37,566 nt of DNA from Firmicutes bacterium M10-2. GTDB lineage: Bacteria > Bacillota_I > Bacilli_A > Erysipelotrichales > Erysipelotrichaceae. Both the position numbers and the translations under genes were made by a program. Positions 16,692-25,394 of this stretch are shown piece by piece. The notes beneath the pieces were generated by a model. The model saw nothing but the letters and a program-made list of their open reading frames with translations. It ran no database searches and had not been told where the DNA came from. The stretch covers positions 454,013 through 491,578 of the forward strand of contig KE159681.1 in NCBI GenBank assembly GCA_000403415.2. Reading direction: 5' to 3'. How positions within the stretch are numbered: position 1 is the stretch's first letter; each line of letters starts with the position of its first letter.

Positions 16692-17951
16692 TTACATTTC
16701 CTCGCTTTCTATACGAATTGTTTTTGCGTATTCTACATCTTTCTTTTTCAGGATCACTTGTTCCATTTCCCCAGGCGTCAAAATCTTTTTTTGCCGATGA
16801 AAGATACATCGATCATCCGCCCACACATAAATGGCACCGTCTTTTAATACCTTTCCTACCCGAAAGCGGATTACTTGAAGATCATCCATGCGTTTCGGAT
16901 CGATCTTGGCAGGGACACAATAACGTACAACCCCTTTTGTTTCGATCTCAATCTCCGTTTCCTTTTTCGGTAATGTATTCAAAACGTATTGGGCCGCTTT
17001 GATTCCGGCATGCTCGGCTTCCCGGGATACAAAATCCACAAGATCGTGCACGTGCAAAACATTTCCGCAAGCAAATATCCCTTCTACATTCGTTTCAAGC
17101 GATTCATCCACGATTGGACCATGGGTGATATCATGGATTTGTATACACGCTTTTTCGGACAATTCGTTTTCGGGAATCAGTCCGCAGCTCAACAGCAGCG
17201 TATCGCATTCGATGGTTTCTTCGGTTCCGGATATCGGATGGCGATCCTTATCCACTTTTGCGATTGTAACCTTTTTTACCCTCTCTTTTCCCTCAATGTT
17301 CGTAATCGTATGGCTGAGCTTTAAAGGAATATCGAAATCGTCCAAACATTGGACAATGTTTCGCTTCAGTCCTCCGGAATAAGGCATGATTTCGACGACC
17401 GCATGCACGTTGGCTCCCTCCAGACGCATTCTTCTTGCCATGATCAAACCGATATCTCCTGATCCAAGAATGACCACATTTTTTCCCGGCATCAATCCGT
17501 CGATGTTGACAAGTTTTTGAGCCGTTCCCGCACAGTAAATCCCTGCCGGACGATATCCCGGAATATTCAAAGCTCCTCTTGGGCGTTCGCGGCATCCCAT
17601 TGCTAAAATAACGGCTTGTGCCTGTATGCGCTGTACTCCGTTTTGATTGATAAAAGTGATATTTTTCTTATCATCCAAATCAATGACCATTGTATTAAGC
17701 AGATAATCGATTTTTTCGTGTTCGATTTGTTCAATATACCGGGCCGCATATTCGGGACCGGTCAGTTCTTCATGAAATGTATGCAGTCCGAAGCCATTGT
17801 GAATACATTGATTCAATATCCCGCCAAGCTGTTCATCTCTTTCGAGAATCAATAAATCCTGAACACCGTTTTTTCTTGCGGCAAGCGCGGCAGCAAGTCC
17901 TGCAGGACCTCCGCCAATCACTACGAGTTGTTTTTTCTTTGCCTGTTCCAT
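16692..17951 (-). CDS. NAD(P)/FAD-dependent oxidoreductase of the GlpA-like/DUF1667 module
   Basis: A 419-aa flavoprotein of the Pyr_redox_2 family (COG0446). The FAD site is VVIGGGPAGLAAA (about residues 10-22), ILERDEQLGG follows, and LGSGDIGLIMARRM is the NAD(P)H-binding motif. EGIFACGNVLHVHDLVDFV is the second FAD motif. The second of two close ATGs (17951) is preferred because AAGGA is 8 nt upstream; the first is only 2 nt from it. Translation is coupled to the end of the preceding flavoprotein gene. It probably acts in one complex with its two neighbours, moving electrons between NAD(P)H and the substrate-oxidising subunit. Confidence 0.9.
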   Translation of the reverse strand: MEQAKKKQLVVIGGGPAGLAAALAARKNGVQDLLILERDEQLGGILNQCIHNGFGLHTFHEELTGPEYAARYIEQIEHEKIDYLLNTMVIDLDDKKNITFINQNGVQRIQAQAVILAMGCRERPRGALNIPGYRPAGIYCAGTAQKLVNIDGLMPGKNVVILGSGDIGLIMARRMRLEGANVHAVVEIMPYSGGLKRNIVQCLDDFDIPLKLSHTITNIEGKERVKKVTIAKVDKDRHPISGTEETIECDTLLLSCGLIPENELSEKACIQIHDITHGPIVDESLETNVEGIFACGNVLHVHDLVDFVSREAEHAGIKAAQYVLNTLPKKETEIEIETKGVVRYCVPAKIDPKRMDDLQVIRFRVGKVLKDGAIYVWADDRCIFHRQKKILTPGEMEQVILKKKDVEYAKTIRIESEEM

Positions 17952-17953
17952 AC

Positions 17954-19378
17954 TCATATTCCTTCTTTGTTTTCGGCAACAATGTATTCGCTGCCCGGAT
18001 TCGCTTTTCGAATTTGATCGGCAGAAACCCGATTTGCTTTTTGCAAAATATCCATAACTTTCGGAAGGCAGAAACCACCTTGACACTTTCCCATGCCGGG
18101 CCTTACTCTGCGCTTGATGCCATCCACGCTTGTTGCCGGAATGGAGCGTGAGCACGCTTCTTTGATTTCTCCTTCTGTAATTGTTTCGCAGCGGCAGACG
18201 ATCACTCCGTAAGCCGGATCTTTTTCAATCAATGCGTTCCATTGTTCGGGACTTAATTTTCTGCATGAAGAAAATCCCTGACGAAACGGCAAATAGTCAG
18301 GATCGGGCTTCAAAGAAAGATCTTCGACAATCATTTGAGCAACCATTTCTCCGATTGCCGGCGCACTTGTAAGTCCGGGCGATTCGATCCCGGCCACATC
18401 AATCCAGCCTTTGCCGCAACGCTCGATGATAAAATCGTTCCGATCGGATACAGCCCTCAATCCGGAAAAAGAAGTAATCACATGATCATAAGGTATATCG
18501 GATAGGGTCCGGAAAGCTTTGCGGCGAATTTGTTCCAGACCATCCTGACTTGTGGTCGTATCTTCCTTATTTTCGATGTCTTCGGCTGTCGGCCCAATCA
18601 GGATATTTTCATGGACGGTCGGAGTCACCAGCACACCTTTGCCAAGTTTTGTCGGCAGCTGAAACAGCACCGTCGATGTAAGATCTTTTGCTTCATGGTC
18701 TAAAAGAAAATATTGTCCTTTTCGCGGCGTAATCGTAAACGAGTCCTTAAAAACGAGTTGATGAACTTGATCGGCATACACTCCGGCCGCGTTGACGATA
18801 TATTTTGTTTCGTATGCCCCGTTCACGAGCCATCCGTCTTCCGTTTTTCTGATCGAAGCAACCGGTTCGTCAAAGTGAAAGCACACACCGTTATCGGCAG
18901 CATTTTCAGCGAGCGCGATATTCAATCCGAAAGGGCAGACGATGCCGGCACTTGGCGCATACAAGGCGCACACGACATCACAATTTACATTCGGTTCGTG
19001 CGCTAAAATTTGTTCTTTTTCCCAAATTTCCAATCCGACCACCCCGTTGGCTTGTCCTTGATCAAACAAAGCCCGGATCGTTTTTCTTCCTTCTTCCTCA
19101 AAACAGAGAACGAGCGATCCGATTTGTGCATAGTCAAACGAGAGCTCTTCGGATAATTTTTTCATCATCGCATTTCCTTTAACATTCAGCTTGGCTTTCA
19201 GAGTGTTCGGCTTTGCATCATATCCGGCATGAACAATTCCGGAATTTGCTTTTGATGTTTGCGAGCAAACATCGCTTTCTTTTTCCATGACGAGCACGTC
19301 GGCTTTTGTTTTCGCAAGTTCACGTGCGATTGCGCTGCCGCTTACCCCTGCGCCAATGATCAATACATCCACTTTCAT
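17954..19378 (-). CDS. FAD-dependent oxidoreductase with C-terminal BFD-type [2Fe-2S] domain (GlpA/LhgO-like)
   Basis: A 474-aa protein. The N-terminal DAO domain has VDVLIIGAGVSGSAIAREL, VMEKESDVCSQTSKANSGIVHAG and the typical INAAGVYAD-like VNAAGVYAD; it resembles glycerol-3-phosphate dehydrogenases and L-2-hydroxyglutarate oxidases (COG0579). The C-terminal 90 residues form a bacterioferredoxin-associated-ferredoxin-like domain with CRCE and GMGKCQGGFC cysteines for a [2Fe-2S] cluster. The start at 19378 (MKVDVLII) is used because upstream in-frame codons lie in the promoter. Likely substrate is glycerol-3-phosphate or a 2-hydroxyacid; glpK and glpF are not in view, so this is unsettled. 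Confidence 0.9.
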   Translation of the reverse strand: MKVDVLIIGAGVSGSAIARELAKTKADVLVMEKESDVCSQTSKANSGIVHAGYDAKPNTLKAKLNVKGNAMMKKLSEELSFDYAQIGSLVLCFEEEGRKTIRALFDQGQANGVVGLEIWEKEQILAHEPNVNCDVVCALYAPSAGIVCPFGLNIALAENAADNGVCFHFDEPVASIRKTEDGWLVNGAYETKYIVNAAGVYADQVHQLVFKDSFTITPRKGQYFLLDHEAKDLTSTVLFQLPTKLGKGVLVTPTVHENILIGPTAEDIENKEDTTTSQDGLEQIRRKAFRTLSDIPYDHVITSFSGLRAVSDRNDFIIERCGKGWIDVAGIESPGLTSAPAIGEMVAQMIVEDLSLKPDPDYLPFRQGFSSCRKLSPEQWNALIEKDPAYGVIVCRCETITEGEIKEACSRSIPATSVDGIKRRVRPGMGKCQGGFCLPKVMDILQKANRVSADQIRKANPGSEYIVAENKEGI

Positions 19379-19449
19379 AAATACCTCTTCTTTTTTTGTA
19401 ACCGCTTTCTTAAGAAAATCATTGTACCATATTTTATAAGACGAAACAA

Positions 19450-19478
19450 AAAAAAGAGACGAACAAATGTTCATCTCG
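19450..19478 (-). terminator. terminator after the aldo/keto reductase gene
   Basis: A 10-bp stem with one wobble pair (GAGATGAACA/TGTTCGTCTC), 2-nt loop, and eight T residues on the minus strand. The stem includes the last codon and stop of the gene. Confidence 0.85.
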
Positions 19479-20613
19479 ATTCAAAATGATTGGCGACATC
19501 TTTGAGATACTCAATGATCGGCAAATGCTGCGGACAGACACTTTCGCATTGCCCGCATGCGATACAATCGCTCGCTTTGCCGAACTTTTGCGACAGACGA
19601 TCGTAATATTCGCCTTGAGGAGTCCAACCTTTTTCAGCTGCTTCCTGAAGGTCAGCATTGTACAACGAAAAATATTTTGGAATATTGATATGCATCGGGC
19701 ATCCGTCCGTGCAATACGAACATCCTGTGCATGGTACCGCAATGCTTTCGTTGATCGCATCCGCTGCCTGAAAAACAAGCTGTTCTTCCTTTTCGCAAAG
19801 AGGAACAAACTCTTCCATATACGAAATGTTATCTTCCAATTGCGTTTGATTGCTCATACCGGAAAGCACCATCGCAACCCCTTCCTGGCTGGCTGCAAAG
19901 CGAATGGCCCAGCTTGGAATCGAAGCATTGGGTGCATATTGCTTCATTGCCTGTTCGGCTTTTTCCGGAAGTTTCGCCAAGGTTCCGCCTTTGACAGGTT
20001 CCATGACGATCACAGGTTTTCCATGTTTTTTCGCTACTTCCAAGCATTCTTTGGATTGAATGGCCGGACTGTTCCAATCCAAATAATTGAGCTGAAGCTG
20101 TACGAATTCCATTTCAGGGTGGGCACTCAACACTTCATCCAGCACATCGGCTGTATCATGAAAGGAAAATCCAATGTGTTTGACAAGGCCTTTTTCCTTT
20201 TTATCGGCAATCCAAGCGAAACAATCAAGGTCGGTATATTTTTCGAAATGATCTTTCCCCATATCATGGAGCAAGTAATAATCGAAATAATCGACTCCGG
20301 TCTTACGTAGCTGCTCGTTGAAAATCCGATCCCGATCTTCTTTTGTGTTAAGAAATCCTGCATGAAGTTTTGTTGTCAAAGTATACGAGTCGCGTGGATG
20401 ACGTTCGACAAGCGCTTTACGGGCTGCATTTTCGGATTCGAACCCGCAATACATCCATGCGGTATCAAAATAAGTAAACCCTTTTTCCAAAAACGTATCG
20501 ACCATCTGACACGTTTTTTCCAAATCGATGCTTGCCGCATCATCCGGATCGGTCAATGGCAGGCGCATCAAACCGAAACCTAATTTTTTCGATGATGTGA
20601 ATAATGGTTCCAT
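19471..20613 (-). CDS. aldo/keto reductase with C-terminal ferredoxin domain
   Basis: A 380-aa protein. Residues 1 to about 280 are a TIM-barrel aldo/keto reductase: FGLMRLPL, the Asp-Tyr region FTYFDTAWMYCGFESE, KLHAG, and DYYLLHDMG with the catalytic His. Residues about 290-370 hold two Cys clusters of the 4Fe-4S type, CTGCSYCTDGCP and CIACGQCESVCP. Such hybrid reductases are common in anaerobic Firmicutes and may use reduced ferredoxin or link NAD(P)H to it; their substrates are mostly unknown. AAAGGA precedes the ATG. It is a single gene with two repeated operator-like sites upstream. Confidence 0.92.
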   Translation of the reverse strand: MEPLFTSSKKLGFGLMRLPLTDPDDAASIDLEKTCQMVDTFLEKGFTYFDTAWMYCGFESENAARKALVERHPRDSYTLTTKLHAGFLNTKEDRDRIFNEQLRKTGVDYFDYYLLHDMGKDHFEKYTDLDCFAWIADKKEKGLVKHIGFSFHDTADVLDEVLSAHPEMEFVQLQLNYLDWNSPAIQSKECLEVAKKHGKPVIVMEPVKGGTLAKLPEKAEQAMKQYAPNASIPSWAIRFAASQEGVAMVLSGMSNQTQLEDNISYMEEFVPLCEKEEQLVFQAADAINESIAVPCTGCSYCTDGCPMHINIPKYFSLYNADLQEAAEKGWTPQGEYYDRLSQKFGKASDCIACGQCESVCPQHLPIIEYLKDVANHFESR

Positions 20614-20638
20614 AATTTTTTCCTCTTTTCTTTTTTAT

Positions 20639-20644
20639 ATTGTA
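20639..20644 (-). promoter_or_regulatory. -10 box of the aldo/keto reductase promoter
   Basis: TACAAT on the minus strand, 25 bp before the ATG; TTCGTA 18 bp upstream can act as -35 and is part of the first copy of the repeated site. Confidence 0.5.
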
Positions 20645-20655
20645 TCGCGAAGTCA

Positions 20656-20710
20656 TTTCATATACGAATACTTATCACCTATATTCTACTATTCGATTTT
20701 CATATACGAA
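20656..20710 (-). promoter_or_regulatory. two copies of a 13-bp operator-like repeat upstream of the reductase
   Basis: TTTCATATACGAA occurs at 20656-20668 and again at 20698-20710, 42 bp apart (about four helical turns). Each copy is nearly palindromic (TTC-N-TATA-N-GAA type). The promoter-proximal copy overlaps the predicted -35. This fits a cooperative regulator of the reductase gene. Confidence 0.5.
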
Positions 20711-20729
20711 AAATTTCCGGCTATGCAAG

Positions 20730-20763
20730 CCAAAAATAAAAGAAGCTGAATTTATCAACTTCT
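20730..20763 (-). terminator. terminator of the murF-ddl-alr-membrane operon
   Basis: On the minus strand, GAAGTTGA/TCAGCTTC (one wobble) with a 5-nt loop, then TTTTATTTTT. Confidence 0.7.
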
Positions 20764-20766
20764 TCA

Positions 20767-21783
20767 TCAAATTAAATTGTTGAAAATCGGATATGTTTCC
20801 TTGGCACGAACAATAATCGAAGCAAACAGCTGCGATAAAGCCAATGTCGCAAAATACACAACAAGATTGGCGTTAGGCATGACAAGGAGCAACACCTTCA
20901 CGAATAAAATATGCGAAGTATAGATCAGCAGCGAATCGTAGCGCATGATCGTATATTGTTTTCGATATGGAATCCGGACAGCCAATAAAGCATTGACCAA
21001 AAAGTATGTGGCCGGCACAAGCATCAAGAACATCGAACTGAGATCATACATGATCCCCAGCCGAATATACAACGTTACTTCCAGACAAAGAAGGATAAAC
21101 GAGATCAAGAATGCGCTCAAGCTCGCTTTCACCTTCAGTCTTCTTGTTCTTGCCAGAAGCAGTCCGAGTGCCAAATAAATCGGTCCGAAAAACAATCCGT
21201 TCCTTGCGGTGACGATCGTTTTCGTAAAAAATCCGTATAAGATCGAAACATAAGGCGTATTTTCCCATATCGGAGCATATACATTGATCACGTATCCGAT
21301 CAAATAAAGAATCAAGGAAATCTTTAACGTAAAGCTCAATCCTTTTCTCCTATAGCATTCGTATACGATAAACATTCCCACGATCAAAGAAGGCAAAAAC
21401 CATAAATGATAATAGCTTCCTGTCATAAAGAAGTCGCGGATGTACGAAAAAATATCCATGAACGAAAATCCGGCAGATGCATAGTTCCAAATAGTATACG
21501 GAAGATAAATGACCGACCAGATCAAATACAGCTTTCCGATCCGCACTATGTAATGACGAAAATGATGTTCGTTCTCGCTCTCGTCCTTGCTCCATTTGCG
21601 AAAGAAAAAATATCCGGAAACCGTAAAATAAAAAGGTACGGCCAAACGACATACAGTTTGGATAAAGTACGTATTAAACGTTTCCGAAATGCCGACAAAC
21701 GGATACACATGAATGCATACGACCAAAAGAGCTGAAATATACCGAGCAATATCAATTGCCGCAAATTGTTTTTTTCCCCTCAT
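20767..21783 (-). CDS. membrane acyltransferase-family protein resembling the membrane domain of VanT
   Basis: A 338-aa protein with about 10 membrane helices, of the Acyl_transf_3 (COG3274) type. Elements such as VVCIHVYPF, CRLAVPFYFTVSGYFFF, YYHLWFLPSLIVG and TARNGLFFGPIYLALGLLL match, from memory, the N-terminal membrane half of the VanT serine racemases. In VanT this half is thought to help take up L-Ser for the racemase half; many other family members acylate envelope sugars. The gene starts 13 nt after the VanT-like racemase gene and is last in the murF operon. The ribosome binding site is TAAGGGGATA, 2 nt before ATG. A plain acyltransferase role remains possible. Confidence 0.8.
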   Translation of the reverse strand: MRGKKQFAAIDIARYISALLVVCIHVYPFVGISETFNTYFIQTVCRLAVPFYFTVSGYFFFRKWSKDESENEHHFRHYIVRIGKLYLIWSVIYLPYTIWNYASAGFSFMDIFSYIRDFFMTGSYYHLWFLPSLIVGMFIVYECYRRKGLSFTLKISLILYLIGYVINVYAPIWENTPYVSILYGFFTKTIVTARNGLFFGPIYLALGLLLARTRRLKVKASLSAFLISFILLCLEVTLYIRLGIMYDLSSMFLMLVPATYFLVNALLAVRIPYRKQYTIMRYDSLLIYTSHILFVKVLLLVMPNANLVVYFATLALSQLFASIIVRAKETYPIFNNLI

Positions 21784-21796
21784 TTTATCCCCTTAT

Positions 21797-22951
21797 TTAC
21801 CTTTTTCTTTTTTCAAGACGTGGCATACGTGCAGTAATTCGAGTCAATGTTTCGTTATTGATCGTCTTTGCCAGCCGAGAAACACGATCAATCGTCAAAC
21901 GATGCCCGTTTTCTTCACCTACAAAACAAACCACATCGCCTTCTTTGACATTTTCGACATCGGAAACGTCAATCATACACTGATCCATACAAATATTTCC
22001 GACCAGTTCGCAAAGCTGACCGTTAACCAGCACCTGCACACCACAATTTGACAGTAGCCGCGGCAAGCCATCCGCATATCCGATCGAAACGGTCGCGATC
22101 TTGGTATCTTTTTGCGCAATAAAATGACGTCCGTAGCTTACGCTTTCGCCCGGCTTAAGCCATTTCACCAAGCTGACATTGGCATAAATCGATAAAATCG
22201 GAATAAAGTCCGGCTCGCTTTCGATTTCGATCGCATCATCGCTGGTCACACCCATATACAAAAGTCCGGGACGACAGTACTCATAGCCGAGATCTTTGTA
22301 GTTCAAGATCCCGTAACTGTTTTGTATATGGCGAACCCCCGGATCGATTCCTTCGTTTTTCAAACGATTGATCGCTTCATCAAACAATTCAATTTGTTTT
22401 TGGGTAAATTGTCTGGATTCTTCGCCAAGATCATCGCTGACCGGAAAATGGCTGAATATTCCCTCCACGCAAAGATTCGGCAACGTATACGCTTCCTTTA
22501 ATTCCTCAAAGCATTGATGATCCGGCTGATAAACGATGCCTGTCCGGTTCATTCCGGTATCCAGTTTTGCATGAACACGCACTTTTGTATTGTGTTCTTT
22601 GGCAAATGCATCCAGCTTTTTTGCGTAATCCAAAGAAACAAGCGACTGGATCAAATGATAGGCCACAAGCTGATCGAAATTTTTCGGAGGAGTATACCCC
22701 AAAATCAGAATTTCGTCATGGATTCCTCCACTTCGAAGTTCGATGGCTTCATCCAAGCTCGACACACCGAAAAAACGCACACCGGCTGCCTGCAAAGCTT
22801 TGGCGCATTGCACAGCACCAAGCCCATATGCATTGGCTTTGACGATTCCCATGATTTTTGTATCGCCGACAAGTTTTTCGACTTCTTTTACATTGTGCGC
22901 AATTGCGTTGTAATCAATCTCGCACCATGCCCGTGTATATGGAGTTAACAT
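21797..22951 (-). CDS. alr: alanine/serine racemase (PLP), VanT racemase-domain-like
   Basis: A 384-aa fold-type III PLP racemase. PLP-Lys is K38 in VKANAYGLG, and the second catalytic base is Y273 in VSYGRHF. It would make D-Ala (or D-Ser) for peptidoglycan in the cytoplasm. Several stretches resemble the VanT racemase half more than standard Alr: ILILGYTPPK, HIQNSYGILNY with YCRPGLLYMG, and VSIGYADGLPRLLSN. The usual Alr pattern has HLANSA in place of HIQNSYG. The ATG is preceded by AGGTAAG and overlaps the ligase gene by 7 nt. D-Ala versus D-Ser preference cannot be decided by eye. Confidence 0.9.
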   Translation of the reverse strand: MLTPYTRAWCEIDYNAIAHNVKEVEKLVGDTKIMGIVKANAYGLGAVQCAKALQAAGVRFFGVSSLDEAIELRSGGIHDEILILGYTPPKNFDQLVAYHLIQSLVSLDYAKKLDAFAKEHNTKVRVHAKLDTGMNRTGIVYQPDHQCFEELKEAYTLPNLCVEGIFSHFPVSDDLGEESRQFTQKQIELFDEAINRLKNEGIDPGVRHIQNSYGILNYKDLGYEYCRPGLLYMGVTSDDAIEIESEPDFIPILSIYANVSLVKWLKPGESVSYGRHFIAQKDTKIATVSIGYADGLPRLLSNCGVQVLVNGQLCELVGNICMDQCMIDVSDVENVKEGDVVCFVGEENGHRLTIDRVSRLAKTINNETLTRITARMPRLEKRKR

Positions 22952-23997
22952 GCACTTACCTGACGCTCCATGGCCAGAGCGATCAAACGATCAATCAAAT
23001 CACTGAATGAAAGACCGGCTGCCTGCATCATCGATGGATAGCGCGAAGTCGCCGTAAATCCGGGAATCGTATTCAATTCGTTCAAAATGATTTCCCCATC
23101 CTTTGTCACAAACATATCGACACGTGCCAAGCCCGTACAACCCATCGTTTGGTACGCTGCTTTGGCAAGCATTTGCGCCGATTCGAACAATCTTGGTTCC
23201 AAACGGGCAGGGCAGTGAATTTCAGCACCCTTCATGGCATATTTCCCCTCGAAATCGAAGAAGGCACTTTCAATTTCGATCTCGTCTACGCTGCCTGTTT
23301 CAATATGATCGTTTCCGATGACGGCACATCCGATTTCAAAACCGTCGATTGCTTTTTCGACAAGGATCTTTCCTCTTCCGTCATAGAAGAACGCGTCCTT
23401 GCACGCTTCTTCAAACTGTTCCTTGTTTTCTACAAAATGCACGCCATAGCTGCTTCCTGCATTGCAAGGTTTTACGATCCACGGCAGCGGGATCTTTTCT
23501 TCGATTTCTTCGAATGTCGGCTGCGACTCTCTTTTTTTCAGACAAACATAATCCGCACAAGGGATTCCGGATTCATCGCATAAAATGTGCATGATTTCCT
23601 TATCCATACACATGGCCGACGAAAGAATATCGCATCCCACATAATGGATGTTAAGCAGTTCGCACATTCCCTGCAAAGCGCCATCCTCACCGTTTTTTCC
23701 ATGCAATATCGGGAAAATGACATCAAGCGGAATAAAAATCTCATTATCCACATCATAGACGCCTCTATGCACCCATGCGCAAGGTCTTACAAACTGTTCT
23801 TGTTTCCATTCATCGTGTTCGATCGCTTCGATCGGTCCTTCGTAAAGAAAAAAGTGACCTGTCTGATCGATTGCGATGCATGTTATATCGTAATTTTCTT
23901 TGTGTATTTGATGCAAAAAGCTTCCGGCCGAATGCAAAGATACAGAATATTCACTGCTTTGACCGCCAAAGACGACCCCTATTTTTAATTTAGACAT
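22945..23997 (-). CDS. ddl: D-alanine--D-X ligase of the VanG-like group
   Basis: A 350-aa ATP-grasp ligase joining D-Ala to D-Ala or D-Ser. VVFGGQSSEYSVSLHSA, PILHGKNGEDGALQG, GCDILSSAMCMDKE and NELNTIPGFTATSRYP are conserved binding-site segments. FFDFEGKYAMK occupies the omega-loop, with a Glu-x-Lys-Tyr pattern as in Ddl and VanG but not the VanA/B type. Many segments match the VanG D-Ala-D-Ser ligase from memory (HGKNGEDG, VDEIEIESAFFDF, IHCPARL). The ATG at 23997 is used because GGAGG is 8 nt upstream. It overlaps murF and alr. Specificity needs testing. Confidence 0.93.
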   Translation of the reverse strand: MSKLKIGVVFGGQSSEYSVSLHSAGSFLHQIHKENYDITCIAIDQTGHFFLYEGPIEAIEHDEWKQEQFVRPCAWVHRGVYDVDNEIFIPLDVIFPILHGKNGEDGALQGMCELLNIHYVGCDILSSAMCMDKEIMHILCDESGIPCADYVCLKKRESQPTFEEIEEKIPLPWIVKPCNAGSSYGVHFVENKEQFEEACKDAFFYDGRGKILVEKAIDGFEIGCAVIGNDHIETGSVDEIEIESAFFDFEGKYAMKGAEIHCPARLEPRLFESAQMLAKAAYQTMGCTGLARVDMFVTKDGEIILNELNTIPGFTATSRYPSMMQAAGLSFSDLIDRLIALAMERQVSAC

Positions 23998-25357
23998 TTT
24001 TTGATCCTCCATTTAGCTGTGCGACGATAGTATCCATCCCCATCGCACGACTTCCTTTAATACATATCACAACATCTTCATCCAATAACGGCTGAAGACG
24101 ATCTTCTATTTCTTCTTTTGTTGCAAACCAATTTCCGCCAAACGCATCTGCGGTGTGTTTTGATAACGGTCCATACGCAAATAAAAGGTCAACCCCTTTT
24201 TCTTTCGCATACTTTCCGATTTCTGCATGCAGCTGCTGTTCCTGCTCTCCTAAATCGAGCATATCTGCCAATACAGCAATATGTTTTTCTCCCGGCAGCT
24301 CCATCAGCGTATCAATCGCCGCTTTGGCACTTTCCGGATTCGATTTATAAGAATCATCCAAAATTTTTGCTTTTTTCACGTTCAGAAGCTGAGTGCGCAT
24401 TTTTGTCATTTGCAGACATGACAAACCTTTCAGCACAGCTTGATCGCTCAAGCCTTCGCTTTTTGCAGCCATGATACATGGCAAAGCATTCATTGCCTGA
24501 TGATCGCCTAAAGCGTGCAGCACAATCTCGTCTTTCATGATCGATGTCATGAAACGGATGCTGTCGGATTCATAAGCAATATCCGATAGGATCCGGGCTT
24601 GTGCTTCTTTTCCGAACGATTCGATCTTCTTATGCGGATCCGGCTTCCTTTCGGAAAGCACTTCATCAATTTCCGGACAATCCTTATTGTAGATAAAAAG
24701 CCCATTGGGTTTTAATCCATCGTATATTTCGCATTTTGCGTCTGCGATTTGTTTTTTGCTGCCGAGATTTTCCATATGTGCCGATCCGATCGTGGTGATC
24801 ACTGCGATATCCGGCGAAGCAATCGCGCAAAGTTCGGCAATTTCTCCTTTGTTTTCCATTCCCATTTCCAAGATCGCATATTCGACATCTTCATCGAGAT
24901 CGAGAATTGTCAAAGGCATCCCGATTTCATTGTTGCGGTTGCCTATTGTTTTCTGCGTCTTTTTCTCTTGAGAAAAAATACTGTACATCATATCTTTACA
25001 GCTTGTCTTTCCGTTCGATCCTGTGATTGCGATCACTTTCACGTCCAAAGACATTAAATAAGCGTGTGCCAACCGGGCAAGTGCTTTTTGCGTATCATCG
25101 ACCAAGATGATCGGCAAACATGTCGGATACGGCGTATGATCTTTTTGCCAAAAGGAAAGAACAGCTCCGTCTTTTGCTGCCTGTTCAACAAATGAATGCC
25201 CATCGACACGTTGGCCGATCAAAGGAATGTATAAATTTCCTTTCCGGATCTTGCGAGAATCGATCTCGACTCCTTGAACCATTGTGTGTTTATCGTAGTT
25301 TCCGACGATCTCTTGTTCCATAAACTGACCGATCTGTGAAATTGTCTTATTGATCAT
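23990..25357 (-). CDS. murF: UDP-N-acetylmuramoyl-tripeptide--D-alanyl-D-alanine ligase
   Basis: A 455-aa Mur ligase that adds the D-Ala-D-Ala (or D-Ala-D-Ser) dipeptide to the UDP-MurNAc-tripeptide in the cytoplasm. Domain 1 has VQGVEIDSRKIRKGNLYIPL; the ATP-binding loop is ITGSNGKTSCKDM (near residue 110); NRNNEIGMPLTIL and EMGMENKGEI follow, and the C-terminal domain holds ILDDSYKSNPESAKAAID. The ATG at 25357 has GGAGG 12 nt upstream. It leads the operon and feeds directly on the product of the next gene. Confidence 0.95.
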   Translation of the reverse strand: MINKTISQIGQFMEQEIVGNYDKHTMVQGVEIDSRKIRKGNLYIPLIGQRVDGHSFVEQAAKDGAVLSFWQKDHTPYPTCLPIILVDDTQKALARLAHAYLMSLDVKVIAITGSNGKTSCKDMMYSIFSQEKKTQKTIGNRNNEIGMPLTILDLDEDVEYAILEMGMENKGEIAELCAIASPDIAVITTIGSAHMENLGSKKQIADAKCEIYDGLKPNGLFIYNKDCPEIDEVLSERKPDPHKKIESFGKEAQARILSDIAYESDSIRFMTSIMKDEIVLHALGDHQAMNALPCIMAAKSEGLSDQAVLKGLSCLQMTKMRTQLLNVKKAKILDDSYKSNPESAKAAIDTLMELPGEKHIAVLADMLDLGEQEQQLHAEIGKYAKEKGVDLLFAYGPLSKHTADAFGGNWFATKEEIEDRLQPLLDEDVVICIKGSRAMGMDTIVAQLNGGSKNV

Positions 25358-25385
25358 ATATAATTTGAGCCTCCATTTGGAATTA

Positions 25386-25394
25386 ATTATAGCA
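25386..25394 (-). promoter_or_regulatory. extended -10 of the murF operon promoter
   Basis: TGCTATAAT on the minus strand, 28 nt before the ATG, with a leader long enough to hold the GGAGG site. No clear -35. The 190 bp from here to the RNA promoter at 25588 is AT-rich with two TTAT-N-CACATA-like repeats and no gene. Confidence 0.65.

Noticed and set aside
20614-20766. Small gene between the reductase and the wall operon
   Set aside because: Only promoter elements, repeats and a terminator are visible; no frame has a start with a ribosome binding site.
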